Below are positions 1 to 9,505 of a stretch of DNA of 64,000 nt, piece by piece. Source of the stretch: Rhodothermales bacterium (GTDB lineage: Bacteria; Bacteroidota; Rhodothermia; Rhodothermales; Bin80); assembly GCA_958296045.1 (NCBI GenBank), contig CATQHT010000003.1:1251246-1315245 (forward strand). The letters run 5' to 3'. Position numbers and translations under genes: made by a program. The notes beneath the pieces were generated by a model. The model made no database searches. It saw only the letters and a program-made list of their open reading frames with translations, and was not told the origin of the DNA. The number at the start of each line of letters is the position of its first letter. Within the stretch, counting starts at the first letter, position 1.

Positions 1-1625
1 GAAGGAAACGTACAATGAGAAGCTACATTTGAGGCGCCACCAATCCGCCCGAGGCATACGACCGCCTTCCAGGCCTCTGGAATTCCCGGCTATCCTATTT
101 ATGACATACAATCTTTCAGGCTCTCGCGGCGGAAGGCACCAGCGGAGGCGAACGACGCTACAACATGCTTTCCCAGAGACTTCGCCAGTCGGGGATTGGG
201 TAGCTTATCGTACCTGCCCGTAATGCATCAAAGAAATCGCGGCGCACCTAGTAGGATGCTCGGCATTGCTTCCACAACCCTTTTACTTGGTCGAGCGTCG
301 TATGCAGGGCAAATGCCAACAGGTTGAGGGTGGCTAACAGGTTTGCCAGCCCATTTTTGCCATGCCCGAAGTTGTGTTTGAAGTTCTGTCCGTGTCGTGC
401 GAGGCAATTGAAGCACTCGTTCTCGATCTTCCAGCGCGCCCGCCCACAACGAGCAACCTCCTGTACATTGTGCTTCGTTACCGTCAGGCTGGTGAAAAGC
501 GTCGTGTAGAAGGTCTGCTTGTAGGTGCCCTGCTTTTGGCGTACCCGCACGGTCTTTTCCACCCATGTGCCGTGTACGGCATCGTCCGTGTTCCGAATCG
601 GCAGATCGGACATCCATCGATAGCTGTGCTCTTCGTAGCGACGTGTCTTCTTGTTCTGCACCCGAATCCAACCGGTGCTCTGGATATAGCGCTCGTGTAA
701 GAACTTGAATAGCGTGCTATGCGACTTGGGTTTGACCACAAACAGGAAATCGGCGCCCGCATGGAGCACCTGTTAGCAGAAGGGGTGTGTGGCATATAGG
801 GCATCTCCCAGATATACTGGACGATAGCGAGCCATGCGAGCTCCCCACTTCTTTAACCACCGCTTAGCGGCATTAATCTCGCAATCCTGCTTGCGACGCC
901 GTACCGAGTGCTGGTCACCAGGATCATCCTGTGTGCGGACAAACTCTGGCATCAACGGTACCACACGGTTGTGCCCTGGAGCCACCACAACCGCCGCCAC
1001 CATGGTATGGAAGAACGAGGGACGCTTGTCTTTGCCCGTGCGACGAGAGGAGCATTGCTGACAACAGATTGTCCGAGAGGAATGAAACTTGATGCCATCA
1101 AGCGCCACGAGGATGCGATTCCTCAGACGTACAAACGGCGAAAAGTCTCCCTTGGAACGAAGCGTATCCAGCAGGTGCAGAAACAGGAACTGAAATGAGT
1201 CTGGCACTAGGCGGTCCATCAGGTTGCGGATCTGCCCGTCAGAGGGAATGCCTTGCATGCCAAACAGCGTCTGGCAGTTGGAACGGCTCACGTCGTCCTG
1301 CATCCTCCGCTGAAAAGCAAGAAAGGAGGGCGATTGCAGAAAGAAGCAGGCAAATGCGCTCAACACGGCATCGGCCATCGTGTAGCGCAGATTGGGCCCC
1401 TGACGGTGATCTTCAAATGCACCGGCGGCCGACCGGATGCGTTTCAGCACATCGCGCAGCAGCTTGCTTGGTTTCATGGGTGTACCTCAGAGTGAAAGAC
1501 AAAAGCATGCTATAGCAGGGCATCGCAGGACCGGTATTGCCAGTCCATACACCCATTATACACATATCGTCTGCTGAACAGGCATTCCCGTAAACCCTTC
1601 ATGTATCCAAATTTAGAATCGCTGG
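1..1625 (-). mobile_element. IS4-like insertion sequence, copy A (decayed, runs off window start)
   Basis: This is a diverged member of the 1714-bp IS4-like element found intact at 14527-16240 and 24650-26363. Its transposase-start end is present: the inverted repeat CCAAATTTAGAATCGCTGG is at 1607-1625. The other end lies beyond the window edge. Bases 180-250 do not align with the intact copies, so there is a local rearrangement near the transposase 3' end. Two nonsense mutations in the transposase make it a dead copy. Confidence 0.85.
248..1477 (-). pseudogene. IS4-like transposase with two nonsense mutations
   Basis: The reading frame matches the 453-residue transposase of the intact copies. 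It begins MKPSKLLRDVLKRIRSAAG at 1477. A CAA-to-TAA change at 773-775 replaces the Gln after the THPFC motif, and a CAG-to-TAG change at 248-250 replaces the Gln after QCRASY, removing the C-terminus. The DDE-type core (LGDALYATHPFC) and the RWKIENECFN block are still readable on either side of the first stop. The protein would be non-functional. Confidence 0.85.
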
Positions 1626-1708
1626 CAAGAAGTTGGTTGCATTGCCATCCGCCTACTCTGGAGCCTTCCGCTGCCAGACCTTCAACGATTGCACGTTAAC
1701 AACAGGAT

Positions 1709-1898
1709 TACCGGGGATGCCAGATACCTGGAAGGCCATCGTAGTCTCTCGGGCAGACGAATAGCGATCCAAATGTGGCTTCTTGTTACCCGTTCCAGCC
1801 CTTCAACAGCCTCCTCTGCAGCTCGCGTGCGTGTAGCCTACTCAATAAAAGACCCGTTACTCGGCCGAAAACCCTAGATTCAGAATTGCTGGGTCACA
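1709..1898. mobile_element. Diverged remnant of an IS4-like element end
   Basis: About 190 bp align, with many substitutions, to the non-coding stretch after the transposase in the intact IS4-like copies. The landmarks are ACCTGGAAGGCC, GGCTTCTTGTTACC, GTGTAGCCTAC and a terminal AGATTCAGAATTGCTGGG. It is not part of copy A and represents an older, separate insertion. It sits directly before the truncated transporter at 1980 and may be the element that cut it. Confidence 0.6.
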
Positions 1899-1979
1899 TC
1901 AATGTGGATCGGATTATGAAGCCAGGGAGTCTCCTTCTCCCGAACCGCAATTCTAATTGTCGCTGGTCTCAATTCTAGT

Positions 1980-2372
1980 TGTCGTTGGACAAGCATTGTG
2001 TTTCCGCTCATCTGGGCTATGTATGCCGATGTGGCGGACTATTCCGAATGGCGTTCTGGCCGCCGGGCAACAGGGCTGATATTCTCATCGTCGTTGATAT
2101 CTCAAAAGATAGGCTGGACCGCCGGCGGCGCTGTCTCGGGATGGATACTGGGGTGGTTCGGCTTTGAGGCCAACCTAGTGCAGCCCGACTCCGCGCTCAT
2201 GGGTATCCGCCTCTTGATCAGCGTGCTTGTTGCCGCAAGCGCCCTCCTATCTGTCGTGTTTCTGTACTACTATCCGCTTGGCGAGTCACGCATGCAAGAC
2301 ATCATCGGCAACCTGGACCGCCGCCGCACCGCTTACGAAGAGTCTAGCGCCCAGCCGAAAGCCTCGGCATAA
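1980..2372 (+). pseudogene. GPH-family sugar transporter, C-terminal fragment
   Basis: About 130 codons remain. The visible part, FPLIWAMYADVADYSEW then GRRATGLIFS, matches the conserved region of glycoside-pentoside-hexuronide:cation symporters (MelB/XylP group). It is followed by two hydrophobic helices and the usual cytoplasmic tail after YYPLGE. The frame is closed by a TAG just upstream (1976-1978), and the first two thirds of a normal ~450-residue transporter are missing, replaced by IS debris. There is no plausible start codon with a ribosome site. The intact gene would have imported a sugar or oligosaccharide. Confidence 0.8.
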
Positions 2373-2495
2373 TATCGCTGCACTTAGCAGCGCACCAAGC
2401 AATCGGCCGCGCAGTGTTGTTTTGGTTAGGAAAGAGAGGGGAATGGAGCCTTCGCCTGCTCGCACCATCGCCCAAGCCTCCCGCTTCTATGGTGC

Positions 2496-3176
2496 TCAAA
2501 GAGCCTGTCGCAGGTGTTCAAGCATAAAGTCCGCTACCATGCGGTTGCCTGCATCATTCAGGTGAACACCGTCGGTGGTGAGCACGCCTTCGTATGCCCC
2601 TTCAGGGTTGAGTTCGGCTAGTGCTTCCTCAAATGCCTGCCGCAGGTCGCAAAGCGTGGCACCTGTCACAGCGGCCACCGAACGGGTGAGCTCGGCATAA
2701 TCTCGCAGGAGGTGGTTGGGGGGCGCCTCGCTATTTGTATCCTCTCCGATGACGCTGGGCGTGCACAGTAGCACATCTACGCCCGCCTCCTGGATAGTCT
2801 TGACCATGACTGTGAGCCCGTCCCGATAGGTGACCGCATCCGTGCCGGTCACACTCTCGAATTCGAAGTGGTGCCATACATCATTGATGCCGATGTAGAT
2901 CACAACGTGGGTTGGGCCATGGGTCAGCACGTCTTCATCCAGGCGTGCCTGCAAGTGGGGCACCTTGTTGCCGCTGATGCCAGCACCGATGACTTCGATG
3001 GTGCCTGGGGCATGCTCCGCATCAAGCTCTTCCGCAACTAGGCTGACATAGCCACCAGGCTGGGCCCCGGCCTCGGTGATCGAGTCTCCGAAGAAGACGA
3101 TGCGGGTCTCGGGCTGCGCGCAGCCAGCCGCCAAGAGCAGAACCATGGCCACCAGCCAGCCAATCTTGGGATTCAT
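2496..3176 (-). CDS. SGNH/GDSL-family esterase lipoprotein
   Basis: A 226-residue protein that is complete. The N-terminus has a short basic start, a hydrophobic stretch and a lipobox ending LLAAGC, predicting a lipid-anchored periplasmic or outer-membrane protein. All four SGNH blocks are visible: FFGDSITEAG (nucleophile Ser, around residue 31), the Gly block ISGNK, the Asn block YIGIND, and the C-terminal DGVHLN with catalytic Asp and His. Members hydrolyse ester bonds, often acetyl groups on glycans or lipids; the substrate here cannot be told. It stands alone on the minus strand between a truncated transporter and a gene-poor stretch. Confidence 0.9.
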   Translation of the reverse strand: MNPKIGWLVAMVLLLAAGCAQPETRIVFFGDSITEAGAQPGGYVSLVAEELDAEHAPGTIEVIGAGISGNKVPHLQARLDEDVLTHGPTHVVIYIGINDVWHHFEFESVTGTDAVTYRDGLTVMVKTIQEAGVDVLLCTPSVIGEDTNSEAPPNHLLRDYAELTRSVAAVTGATLCDLRQAFEEALAELNPEGAYEGVLTTDGVHLNDAGNRMVADFMLEHLRQAL

Positions 3177-3740
3177 GAGTGTCTTGTAGTCTGTTCAGCG
3201 CCCAAGATAGCCAAAGCTGCCGCATTGCATACGCCGCATGCGCGGTGTTTCTTGTGTAGTGGATGTCTGCGGGCTGCCTGACAACTCCCGGTGCGCTGCT
3301 AAGCCGATCAGTGTTGCCTCCTGGTCAAAAGCTGGCTGTCTTGCCCAGTGCAACAGAGGTACCCCGACCCGCCATCGTCGCCCCGTGCCACTGCTTTCTG
3401 GAACGCTTGGTCATGACGGGCCGCTCACGTCAGGTTTGCCAGTGCTGCGGGCCTGAGCGCGGGGCACAGTCTTGCACGAATCGAAAGATATTGTACTTCC
3501 ATGTGGCGCCAGCCGGCCAAGGGGCTGGCGAGGATGTTGCACATGACTGGGGCAGTCGTATAATGTTAAGAGGTTCCGCACAATTTTGCGGCTAACACAA
3601 TGTGGGCTTATATAAGGTGCCTGCTCCTTCTGCTTTCTGGCCGATAGTGGTTCTCACTGGTGGCAGCCATGGTTCTCGGCGCTGCGGCCTAGTGCAGCAT
3701 CTGGATCAGCTCACATCCACTCCCTCCCGGTGCATCGAAG
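3177..3740. other. Gene-poor stretch, nothing recognised
   Basis: About 560 bp upstream of the esterase. Short open frames on both strands show no family features. The A+T-rich patch around 3545-3625 (GTATAATGTTAAG, TTATATAAGG) could hold a promoter for the gene at 3741, but this is only suggestive. Confidence 0.4.
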
Positions 3741-4052
3741 GTGGCCCAGGTTAAGGATTGGTACGAAGGCGCTCTTATCCAGACCCAGGAGCGGGGTTTA
3801 GGGAAGTTTCATAATGCCGAGGTCCTTGAGGCCATGGCGGCCAAGTACCTGCCCGATTGGTCGCAGGCCGTCACGGTGGATTTGGGCGACGGCGTTACGT
3901 GCGTCACCACGGTACTTGGCCCAGGTCAGCCTTCCACCACACATTCTCACGGCGAGCTCGGAGCTGTGCGGGCCGTAGATATCTCGACAAGCCGACTCTG
4001 GGAGCACCTTTCATTAGATGAATGGCGAAATGGGTACGACATTCTACAATGA
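3741..4052 (+). CDS. Hypothetical protein, 103 residues
   Basis: A GTG-started frame with an acceptable codon pattern, giving a small soluble protein (KDWYEGALIQTQE... at the start, LSLDEWRNGYDILQ at the end). I do not recognise the family and see no signal peptide, membrane segment or motif. It precedes a stop-interrupted secreted-protein gene, so it may itself be a remnant. It could also be a chance frame. Confidence 0.35.
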   Translation: MAQVKDWYEGALIQTQERGLGKFHNAEVLEAMAAKYLPDWSQAVTVDLGDGVTCVTTVLGPGQPSTTHSHGELGAVRAVDISTSRLWEHLSLDEWRNGYDILQ

Positions 4053-4125
4053 ATGGCAAACAGTGTGGGCTTCCATACTCTTCCCTTTGATCATCACAGT
4101 GATCGCCGTCTTCACGTTGCACTAA
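4030..4125 (+). CDS. Possible 31-residue membrane peptide
   Basis: ATG at 4030 overlaps the end of the preceding frame by 23 bases. It encodes a short peptide with a single strongly hydrophobic helix (ASILFPLIITVIAVFTLH) and stops at 4123-4125. Its position, overlapping one gene and 17 bases before the next start, fits a translationally coupled small protein, but no homology is recognised. Confidence 0.3.
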   Translation: MGTTFYNEWQTVWASILFPLIITVIAVFTLH

Positions 4126-4142
4126 GATAGACTGGATTTGCT

Positions 4143-4826
4143 ATGCGCTATTTCGTGTGGGTATTTTTGACTGGAGTGCCTCTGTTGGCAAAACCTTCGC
4201 CAGCACAGCAGCCGCCTGACCAGGCGGCCATCGCCGCGTAGCTGCGGAGCTCAGAGATAGACGTTTCCCAAGAGGGTATCAGCGCTGTCTATTGTATTTC
4301 CCATCGGAAATAGACACCGGAGCTGCGTGACGCGATACGCTACGCACTGGAGGCGGAGCACCGACGGGATCGTTACGCGATACGGGCTGGGGAATATCGA
4401 TTCTATGGCGAAAGCTTAGCCATGTTACTCATAGGGTTCGGAATGGATATGCGGGACCCTGCGGCCATACCAATGCTGGTGCTGGATGCTGGTCGGAGTC
4501 ATTCAGCGTACAGCGCACTGGTGACCTTCGGGCGCCAGGTCTTGCGCGAAGGAATGCGGGTTGCACAGAATGAGGATGGCACAGGGTTTCATTTCGAAAT
4601 CAGGGGCTACATTATCACGCTACGCCAGATGGTGCTGGCAAGAGTCGTGGAGTGTTTCACGCCCGAGCTTCGGGCTCGCCAGCGCACATGTGCACTGACT
4701 GGCCGCGAAGCGGAGTCCTACTTCCAGCACGAGTACGACCAAGGCATGGAAGTCAGCCGTGCCGGGTCAGGTGATGGCCATCACCATGTCGGAAGCCGCG
4801 GCCTTGCTCCCCGGTACGTGACGTAA
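4143..4826 (+). pseudogene. Secreted protein gene interrupted by two in-frame TAG codons
   Basis: ATG at 4143 opens a clear signal peptide (MRYFVWVFLTGVPLLAKPSPA). The same frame meets TAG at 4239-4241 and TAG at 4311-4313, then stays open to 4826. The resumed frame reads TPELRDAIRYALEAEHRRDR and continues with helical, hydrophilic sequence. Read through both stops the product would be about 227 residues. Family unknown. The long in-frame continuity on both sides of the stops suggests a recently inactivated gene. Confidence 0.55.
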
Positions 4827-4892
4827 AACCAGTGGCGCGACCGTAGCTAGCTGCGATCAGGCCAAGACTCCAGCCGGCGCGTGGAAGTCTTC

Positions 4893-5231
4893 CTAGAACA
4901 ATCCCCGCTGCCAAAATTCTTGTGGCGCACGAGTGCGACGTACTTGGTGTACGTGGCTGACGGCGTCTTGGCCGTCAGGAAGCCACTCCTCTCCTTTCTT
5001 GGCGATCGCCTGGATGCTCGCACTACCGCTATCCGACGCCTTGCGCACCCACAGGTGCGTGAGCTTGTTGCTCAGACACTGCACTGCGCTTTTCTTGGCG
5101 GCATCACTATTGCCGCAACGAATAGCGATACCTGCCGCTGAGTAGCCGTAGACAAGTTCACTGTAACACCGGTCTTCCATCGTTACGCACTTGGCAGGTT
5201 TCGACTCAGGAATCATTTCCGACAGAGTCAC
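4893..5231 (-). CDS. Hypothetical frame, 112 residues, downstream of the DUF499 remnant
   Basis: A GTG-started frame, continuous in phase with the P-loop portion of the DUF499 remnant upstream (the frame reads through from about 5310). It contains two Cys-bearing segments and a basic middle. It does not match what normally follows the P-loop in DUF499 proteins, so a deletion junction near 5250 is likely. Probably debris; the opposite strand also has an 86-codon frame here. Confidence 0.25.
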   Translation of the reverse strand: MTLSEMIPESKPAKCVTMEDRCYSELVYGYSAAGIAIRCGNSDAAKKSAVQCLSNKLTHLWVRKASDSGSASIQAIAKKGEEWLPDGQDAVSHVHQVRRTRAPQEFWQRGLF

Positions 5232-5255
5232 GAATCCTTCCGTCGCTAAGGCCCT

Positions 5256-5578
5256 CCGAGAGGGGTGATGTAGGGCAATTAGCGTGTCTGTTTTTCCACC
5301 GCCGCAGGTCCTTTCTTATTGGCGTACGGCCTTGTCGCTCCTTCCCGCCAGCCGAGCAGTCACATCGCGACCAGTTCGCGAAGCGCGTAGGTGGGGTACG
5401 TCATGGCGAAGAAGTTCCTAGGATTGTCGTGCAGCGGGCGCTGGTCAGCTCGAATTATCACTTCGTGGAGGTCGGCGGCAAATTGTGAGAGCGACAGCTC
5501 GCCTGATCGCGGTTCGGGCGTGAGTGCTACGACTGGGTGCTGAGAAGTGAGACCGAGTGGCATAGCGATTGGGGACAC
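5256..5578 (-). pseudogene. DUF499-type ATPase, N-terminal remnant
   Basis: Two frames together reproduce the start of a DUF499 ATPase. The first (5578 to 5360) gives LSQFAADLHEVI, DNPRNFFAMTYPTYALREL. After a frameshift near 5360 the next frame gives LAGRSDKAVRQ, a TAA stop, then the Walker A segment GGGKTDTLIALHH (P-loop at 5289-5303). In intact relatives as I recall them these run together as one protein exceeding 900 residues. The rest of the gene is missing. DUF499 ATPases occur beside DUF1156-type DNA methyltransferases in defence islands; no methyltransferase is visible here. Confidence 0.65.
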
Positions 5579-5613
5579 GGCTGGAATCGGGCGGGTCGAG
5601 CGCGCGAGTACGG

Positions 5614-6047
5614 CTATTGATTATGCCAATAGTTGAAGGCCGAATCCGGGTCCACCTCTAATGCGGCCTTGTAGAAATTGAAGTCTACAGTAATGAGGGA
5701 GACTCTCGTGACACGAGGCACGACAATGCAGCATCTGTCAGGCCAAGCCGGGGAATGTCCCTGTCCGCGGCCGCGTCGGCACTGGCTACGACGATCTCGC
5801 AGCTCTCGCCGATAAAGATGCGGAGGGTCTCCAGCAGTCGGGACCTCTCCGGCTCCAGGTGCTGCCCCAGGAGATTCGATGCCTCCGTGAGCGTGTTGGG
5901 GGTGAGCAGAATACGCTTGTAGGGACTTACCACCGCCAAAACTTTGTCGAAATCTTCGCGGACGTACTCACCCAAGCGCTTTTGCTTATCAATGATGCGC
6001 GGATCTAGCGCCCCGGCAACGAGCAGGCATCCACGAAGATACTCCTA
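5614..6047 (-). pseudogene. PIN-domain protein, frameshifted
   Basis: Three frames join into one PIN-domain protein. They are SIFVDAC (first acidic residue) near 6045, then LLVAGALDPRIIDKQKRL...LTPNTLTEASNLLGQHL through RLGLTDAALSCLVS, and after another shift near 5695 TVDFNFYKAALEV, ending at 5614. PIN proteins are Mg-dependent ribonucleases, commonly VapC-like toxins. Acidic residues typical of the fold (FVDAC, LTEASN, GLTDAA, VDFN) are all visible. At least two indels make it non-functional as read. It follows the 91-residue partner gene by about 10 bases, the usual arrangement. Confidence 0.65.
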
Positions 6048-6058
6048 GAATAGGCCCT

Positions 6059-6334
6059 TCAGGCCGGGTATGCGACATCGCGGTGCGTCAGGGAAATGGC
6101 TGACCCATCGTCACGCATACTGACAGTCTTGTAAGTCCTTCGCGGCTCACGCAATAAGCCCCGTAGATTGGGTGAATCGGATTCCCACACACGCTGAAAG
6201 CCGATTGTTACCTCCCACAGGGCCTCAGCGTCCTTGAATACCAGCTCCTCCAATCCAACCCGAGCAATCGGTTCGTCCTTGAAGAGCTCAAGAACAAACT
6301 CCTTTGCCTTCTGAACGGCCTGACTCGGTTTCAT
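6059..6334 (-). CDS. Small conserved protein paired with the PIN gene (possible antitoxin)
   Basis: I place the start at 6334 (MKPSQAVQKAKEFVLELF) because AGGAG lies 6 bases upstream; the open frame reaches further but without a ribosome site. This gives 91 residues: an N-terminal helix, then KDAEALWEVTIGFQRVW and a basic RTYKTV segment. The combination is, from memory, the one seen in small proteins encoded directly upstream of PIN-domain genes. The pair is arranged like a toxin-antitoxin operon with this gene first. Its role as antitoxin is inferred only from position. The frame is intact while its partner is broken. Confidence 0.55.
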   Translation of the reverse strand: MKPSQAVQKAKEFVLELFKDEPIARVGLEELVFKDAEALWEVTIGFQRVWESDSPNLRGLLREPRRTYKTVSMRDDGSAISLTHRDVAYPA

Positions 6335-6981
6335 ATTCAACTCCTGGCTACGCAATCGCCATTGTGGACTGTCGATTTCGGTTGATCGCGCGGACAGACT
6401 ACCGGATGCGCACGGACGTTTCACGTCGGCTAATCCCGCTGTGTCGCCTCACGGAACTGGTCAGAGGGCCTGCCCCTGCCGAGATAATTCTGGAGCTCCT
6501 CTTGCATCAGCCGATCTTCGGATCCCGTCGCAGCCATCTCCCGTATGGCCTGCACGACGCTCGCAAACGCTGCGCTCTTGCGGAGTCCTCGCGCACGCAC
6601 CAACGTATTAACCCCGACCAGATCCTCCTTGTTCCAGAACCAAATAGCCCCGTGTTAACTGCCAATAAACGGAGTGCCTCCTCCAGTCGTTTAAGACGAT
6701 CTGACCTTGCGCTGACTCCATTGGTTCAGGCAGAACCCGCTGACCGAGCCCCCAGACTGACCGTCATCACCGCTGCGCTTTGCCTTCCCTTTCGCGAGCA
6801 GGTCGTGGCGACCGAGCAGGTCTGCATCCTTGAATTTGCAGGACAATGCGAACTCAAGTTTGTCAATTGCGCCCCATGCGCAGCGAAATCGGGGTTTATT
6901 TTGTGGCAATATAGCCTCAAATTATGTGTTATACCTATGATTCATATGGCTTTGATACCTTTTGTTTCTCAAAATACCCAC
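6335..6981. other. No recognised gene
   Basis: About 650 bp between the small PIN partner and the IS1634 end. A long open frame crosses it on the plus strand into the transposase, but the upstream part has no recognisable sequence and the transposase start is at 7063. I see no RNA gene or strong promoter. Confidence 0.4.
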
Positions 6982-7590
6982 TGTAGTGGAATCATAAAGA
7001 ACCATTTCGCTGCTAAGCCGTATATTGACGCATGGGCACCCGATACCCGCACGCTCACACGCATGTACATCCGCGCTAAGACACGCATCCTTAAATCAGG
7101 TGCCAAGGCCACCAGCTACGCGCTGGTCGAATGGCACCGTATCAAGGGCGCTCCTAAACAGCGGACCGTCCTCAACCTGGGCCAATCCTTCGCAATCCCC
7201 AAAGAACAATGGCGCGCATTGATCCTCCATATTGACGAGGGCTTACGAGGGCAGAGCCGCCTAGCGTTTGAGAGTGAAGGCCTCCGCCATGCCAGCGAGA
7301 CCATCGTTGAGAAGCTGCTGGAAAAGGGCTACAACGTGGACGACCCGCGCGACGACCGGGATGCCGTCATCATTGATGAAGTCCATCATACCGACACTCG
7401 TACCGTCGGAGGCGAACGTGTGGCGCTGAAAGCGTTGCAGCTGTTGGGATTCGCAAAGTCCTTGCGAATGCTGAAGTTGCGCGAAGATCAGATTCATCTG
7501 GCGACGGCGCTGGTGGTCGGGCGCATGCTCTTGCCCGGCAGTGAACGACATACGCATGAATGGATGCACGAACGGTCCAGCATCCTGGAG

Positions 7591-9393
7591 TTACTGCACT
7601 GCGACCTCCCCAGTCTGAGCAGCCTTTACCGTATCGGAGATGCCCTCTACGAGCACCGTCAGTCGATCATGGATGCACTCTTCGGCACCACGAAGGAGCT
7701 CTTGGGATTCAGCGAAACCATTGCCTTCTTTGACCTGACCACGACGTGGAATCAAAAAGTCGTTTTCGCTGGCCGGTGAGGCCAGGGGCGTGTCGGAGCG
7801 TTGCTTGGGGTCTGCTGAGGGTGCCAGCGGAATGCAATGGCATACGGTGACTTCAGTTTTGCCGACGCGTACTTCGCGAACCAAGAGCCGAACCAACTGC
7901 TGCCGTTCCGTGATGGACAGGTCCTTTTCGCCTTCGTGCATCCGCGCCACAAATTTCTGAACACTGTGGGCGAGCGTCAAGGTAGACGCGGCGTCCATCC
8001 GATCGGCCTGTAGTGCCCTGAGCTCGGATTCAATGGCCCGCTGTCGCGTTTGCAGCGGTCCGGTTCGATCGCGCAGCTCGTCCAGATTTATAAGGCCTTG
8101 CTGGTATGCATCCACCAGTCGGCGGCTTTGCCTTCCACAGCTCAGACGCTCCTTTTGCAACTCGTCCTTGCGCCGTTGCGCCGGGCCCTTGTTCCGTGCC
8201 GCTTTGGTTCGACGACCAATCTCGGCCTGAATGAGTTCAGGAGCTTCCAGCAATCCCACCACCGCCTTCCACACCTTTACGTCGAGATCTTCGGCGTTGA
8301 CGGAGGGGTTGTCGCATACGGCGCCTTCGGGAAACCGCCAGCCCTCCGTCCCATTACACCGATAGTATTTTCTGCGGCTGTTCTTATGTTGGAGCCGTCC
8401 CATCGCATATCCGCAATGCGCGCAGATACATAGCCCCTGCAAAAGACTTGGCGCACGCGTGTTTCGCACCGAAAAGCGACGGTTATGTTTGCGCCGCTCT
8501 TTGGCACGTTGGAAGGTTGCTTCGTCAACAATTGGTGGCACGCGCAAGGTAATCCACTCTTCTCGTGGACGAGCCGTTCGTGAATACAATCTCCGCACGG
8601 CGCCGTTCTTGCTGCGTCCGGTGCGATTGTGCCGAACCCGTTTCTCCGATGTCATCGTCTTCTGATACGCCGCCTTACCAATGTAAGCCTCATTGCGCAG
8701 GATGCTGGAAATGGTGGAGATGCCCCAGTACTTTGCGTGTCGGGGATTGTGGCCCAGTGCATCCAGTTTCCGTGCCACTACCGGAATGGTGCCGCCCTTT
8801 TCGGTATAAAGCTTGAAAATCAGACGCACGACCGCCGCCTCGGAGGCATTGATCACCAATCGTGCGCCGGAGGTCTCCGTCTTACGGATCAGGTCATAAC
8901 CGTAAGGGGGCTTGCTGATCATGTTCAGAGAGCCCTGGCGGGCCCGATAGAGTTTGCCGCGGCGAGAGCGCTCAGCAATCTGCGTACGCTCATACTCTGA
9001 CAGGACGGACAGAATCTGGCGCAGCAGTACCTGCTGCGGCGTCGCGTTATCGGGCTCTTCTACGAAGACGATACGGGTGTTGTATCGTTCAAACTCTTCC
9101 TGAAGCAGAACCTGATAGGCGAACTTACGACTGAGCCGATCGGGAGACAAGACCAACACATACGCCAGGACGCCGTGGGCGACCAGGTCGCGCAAGGCGT
9201 CCAATCCGGGGCGAGCGAGGGTGGCACCACTGTAGCCGTTGTCAGCAAAGATCTGCTGCTTATCGATGGCCCAGCCACGCTCACGCGCATTCATCAGCAC
9301 GGCCTCCAGTTGACTGTTAATTGTCTGCTGGCGCCGCTGGCTCTCGCTGGATACGCGCACGTACACGGCCGCGATCTTCTCTTCTTGCTTCAT
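7591..9393 (-). CDS. Large serine recombinase
   Basis: A 600-residue frame starting MKQEEKIAAVYVRVSSESQ. The resolvase domain holds the catalytic Ser near residue 15 and the SPDRLSR and SEYERTQIAERSRRG segments. A recombinase domain follows (PPYGYDLI, STISSILRNEAYIGK), then a zinc ribbon (CICAHCGYAM with a distal Cys pair), then a coiled coil. It would catalyse integration and excision of its own element. The frame leaves the element at about 7741, so roughly the last 49 residues and the stop codon come from antisense transposase DNA. This may or may not hurt activity. It overlaps the small upstream frame. Confidence 0.9.
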   Translation of the reverse strand: MKQEEKIAAVYVRVSSESQRRQQTINSQLEAVLMNARERGWAIDKQQIFADNGYSGATLARPGLDALRDLVAHGVLAYVLVLSPDRLSRKFAYQVLLQEEFERYNTRIVFVEEPDNATPQQVLLRQILSVLSEYERTQIAERSRRGKLYRARQGSLNMISKPPYGYDLIRKTETSGARLVINASEAAVVRLIFKLYTEKGGTIPVVARKLDALGHNPRHAKYWGISTISSILRNEAYIGKAAYQKTMTSEKRVRHNRTGRSKNGAVRRLYSRTARPREEWITLRVPPIVDEATFQRAKERRKHNRRFSVRNTRAPSLLQGLCICAHCGYAMGRLQHKNSRRKYYRCNGTEGWRFPEGAVCDNPSVNAEDLDVKVWKAVVGLLEAPELIQAEIGRRTKAARNKGPAQRRKDELQKERLSCGRQSRRLVDAYQQGLINLDELRDRTGPLQTRQRAIESELRALQADRMDAASTLTLAHSVQKFVARMHEGEKDLSITERQQLVRLLVREVRVGKTEVTVCHCIPLAPSADPKQRSDTPLASPASENDFLIPRRGQVKEGNGFAESQELLRGAEECIHDRLTVLVEGISDTVKAAQTGEVAVQ

Positions 9394-9505
9394 GCGAGGA
9401 TGTATTGTTGTCCGAAATCCAGGGCTGCACCAACAGCTCGTAGGCCTGGGCTATGCGCTGCTGCGCAGCCCGGTCCGGTTTGTATGTCAGGCGGATGGGA
9501 CGCAT
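9317..9505 (-). CDS. Small frame between regulator and recombinase
   Basis: A 62-codon frame whose ATG directly follows the TGA of the upstream gene and whose 3' half overlaps the recombinase start in another frame. The first ~40 residues (MRPIRLTYKPDRAAQQRIAQ) look like a conserved small protein of such elements, and the rest is probably overlap-driven. The TGA-ATG spacing suggests translational coupling. Function unknown. Confidence 0.5.
   Translation of the reverse strand: MRPIRLTYKPDRAAQQRIAQAYELLVQPWISDNNTSSHEARREDRGRVRARIQREPAAPADN

Noticed and set aside
6304-7062. Upstream 250 codons of a 491-codon frame as part of the transposase
   Set aside because: The sequence before 7063 has no transposase features and lies largely outside the IS1634 inverted repeat at 6982; the frame is open by chance.
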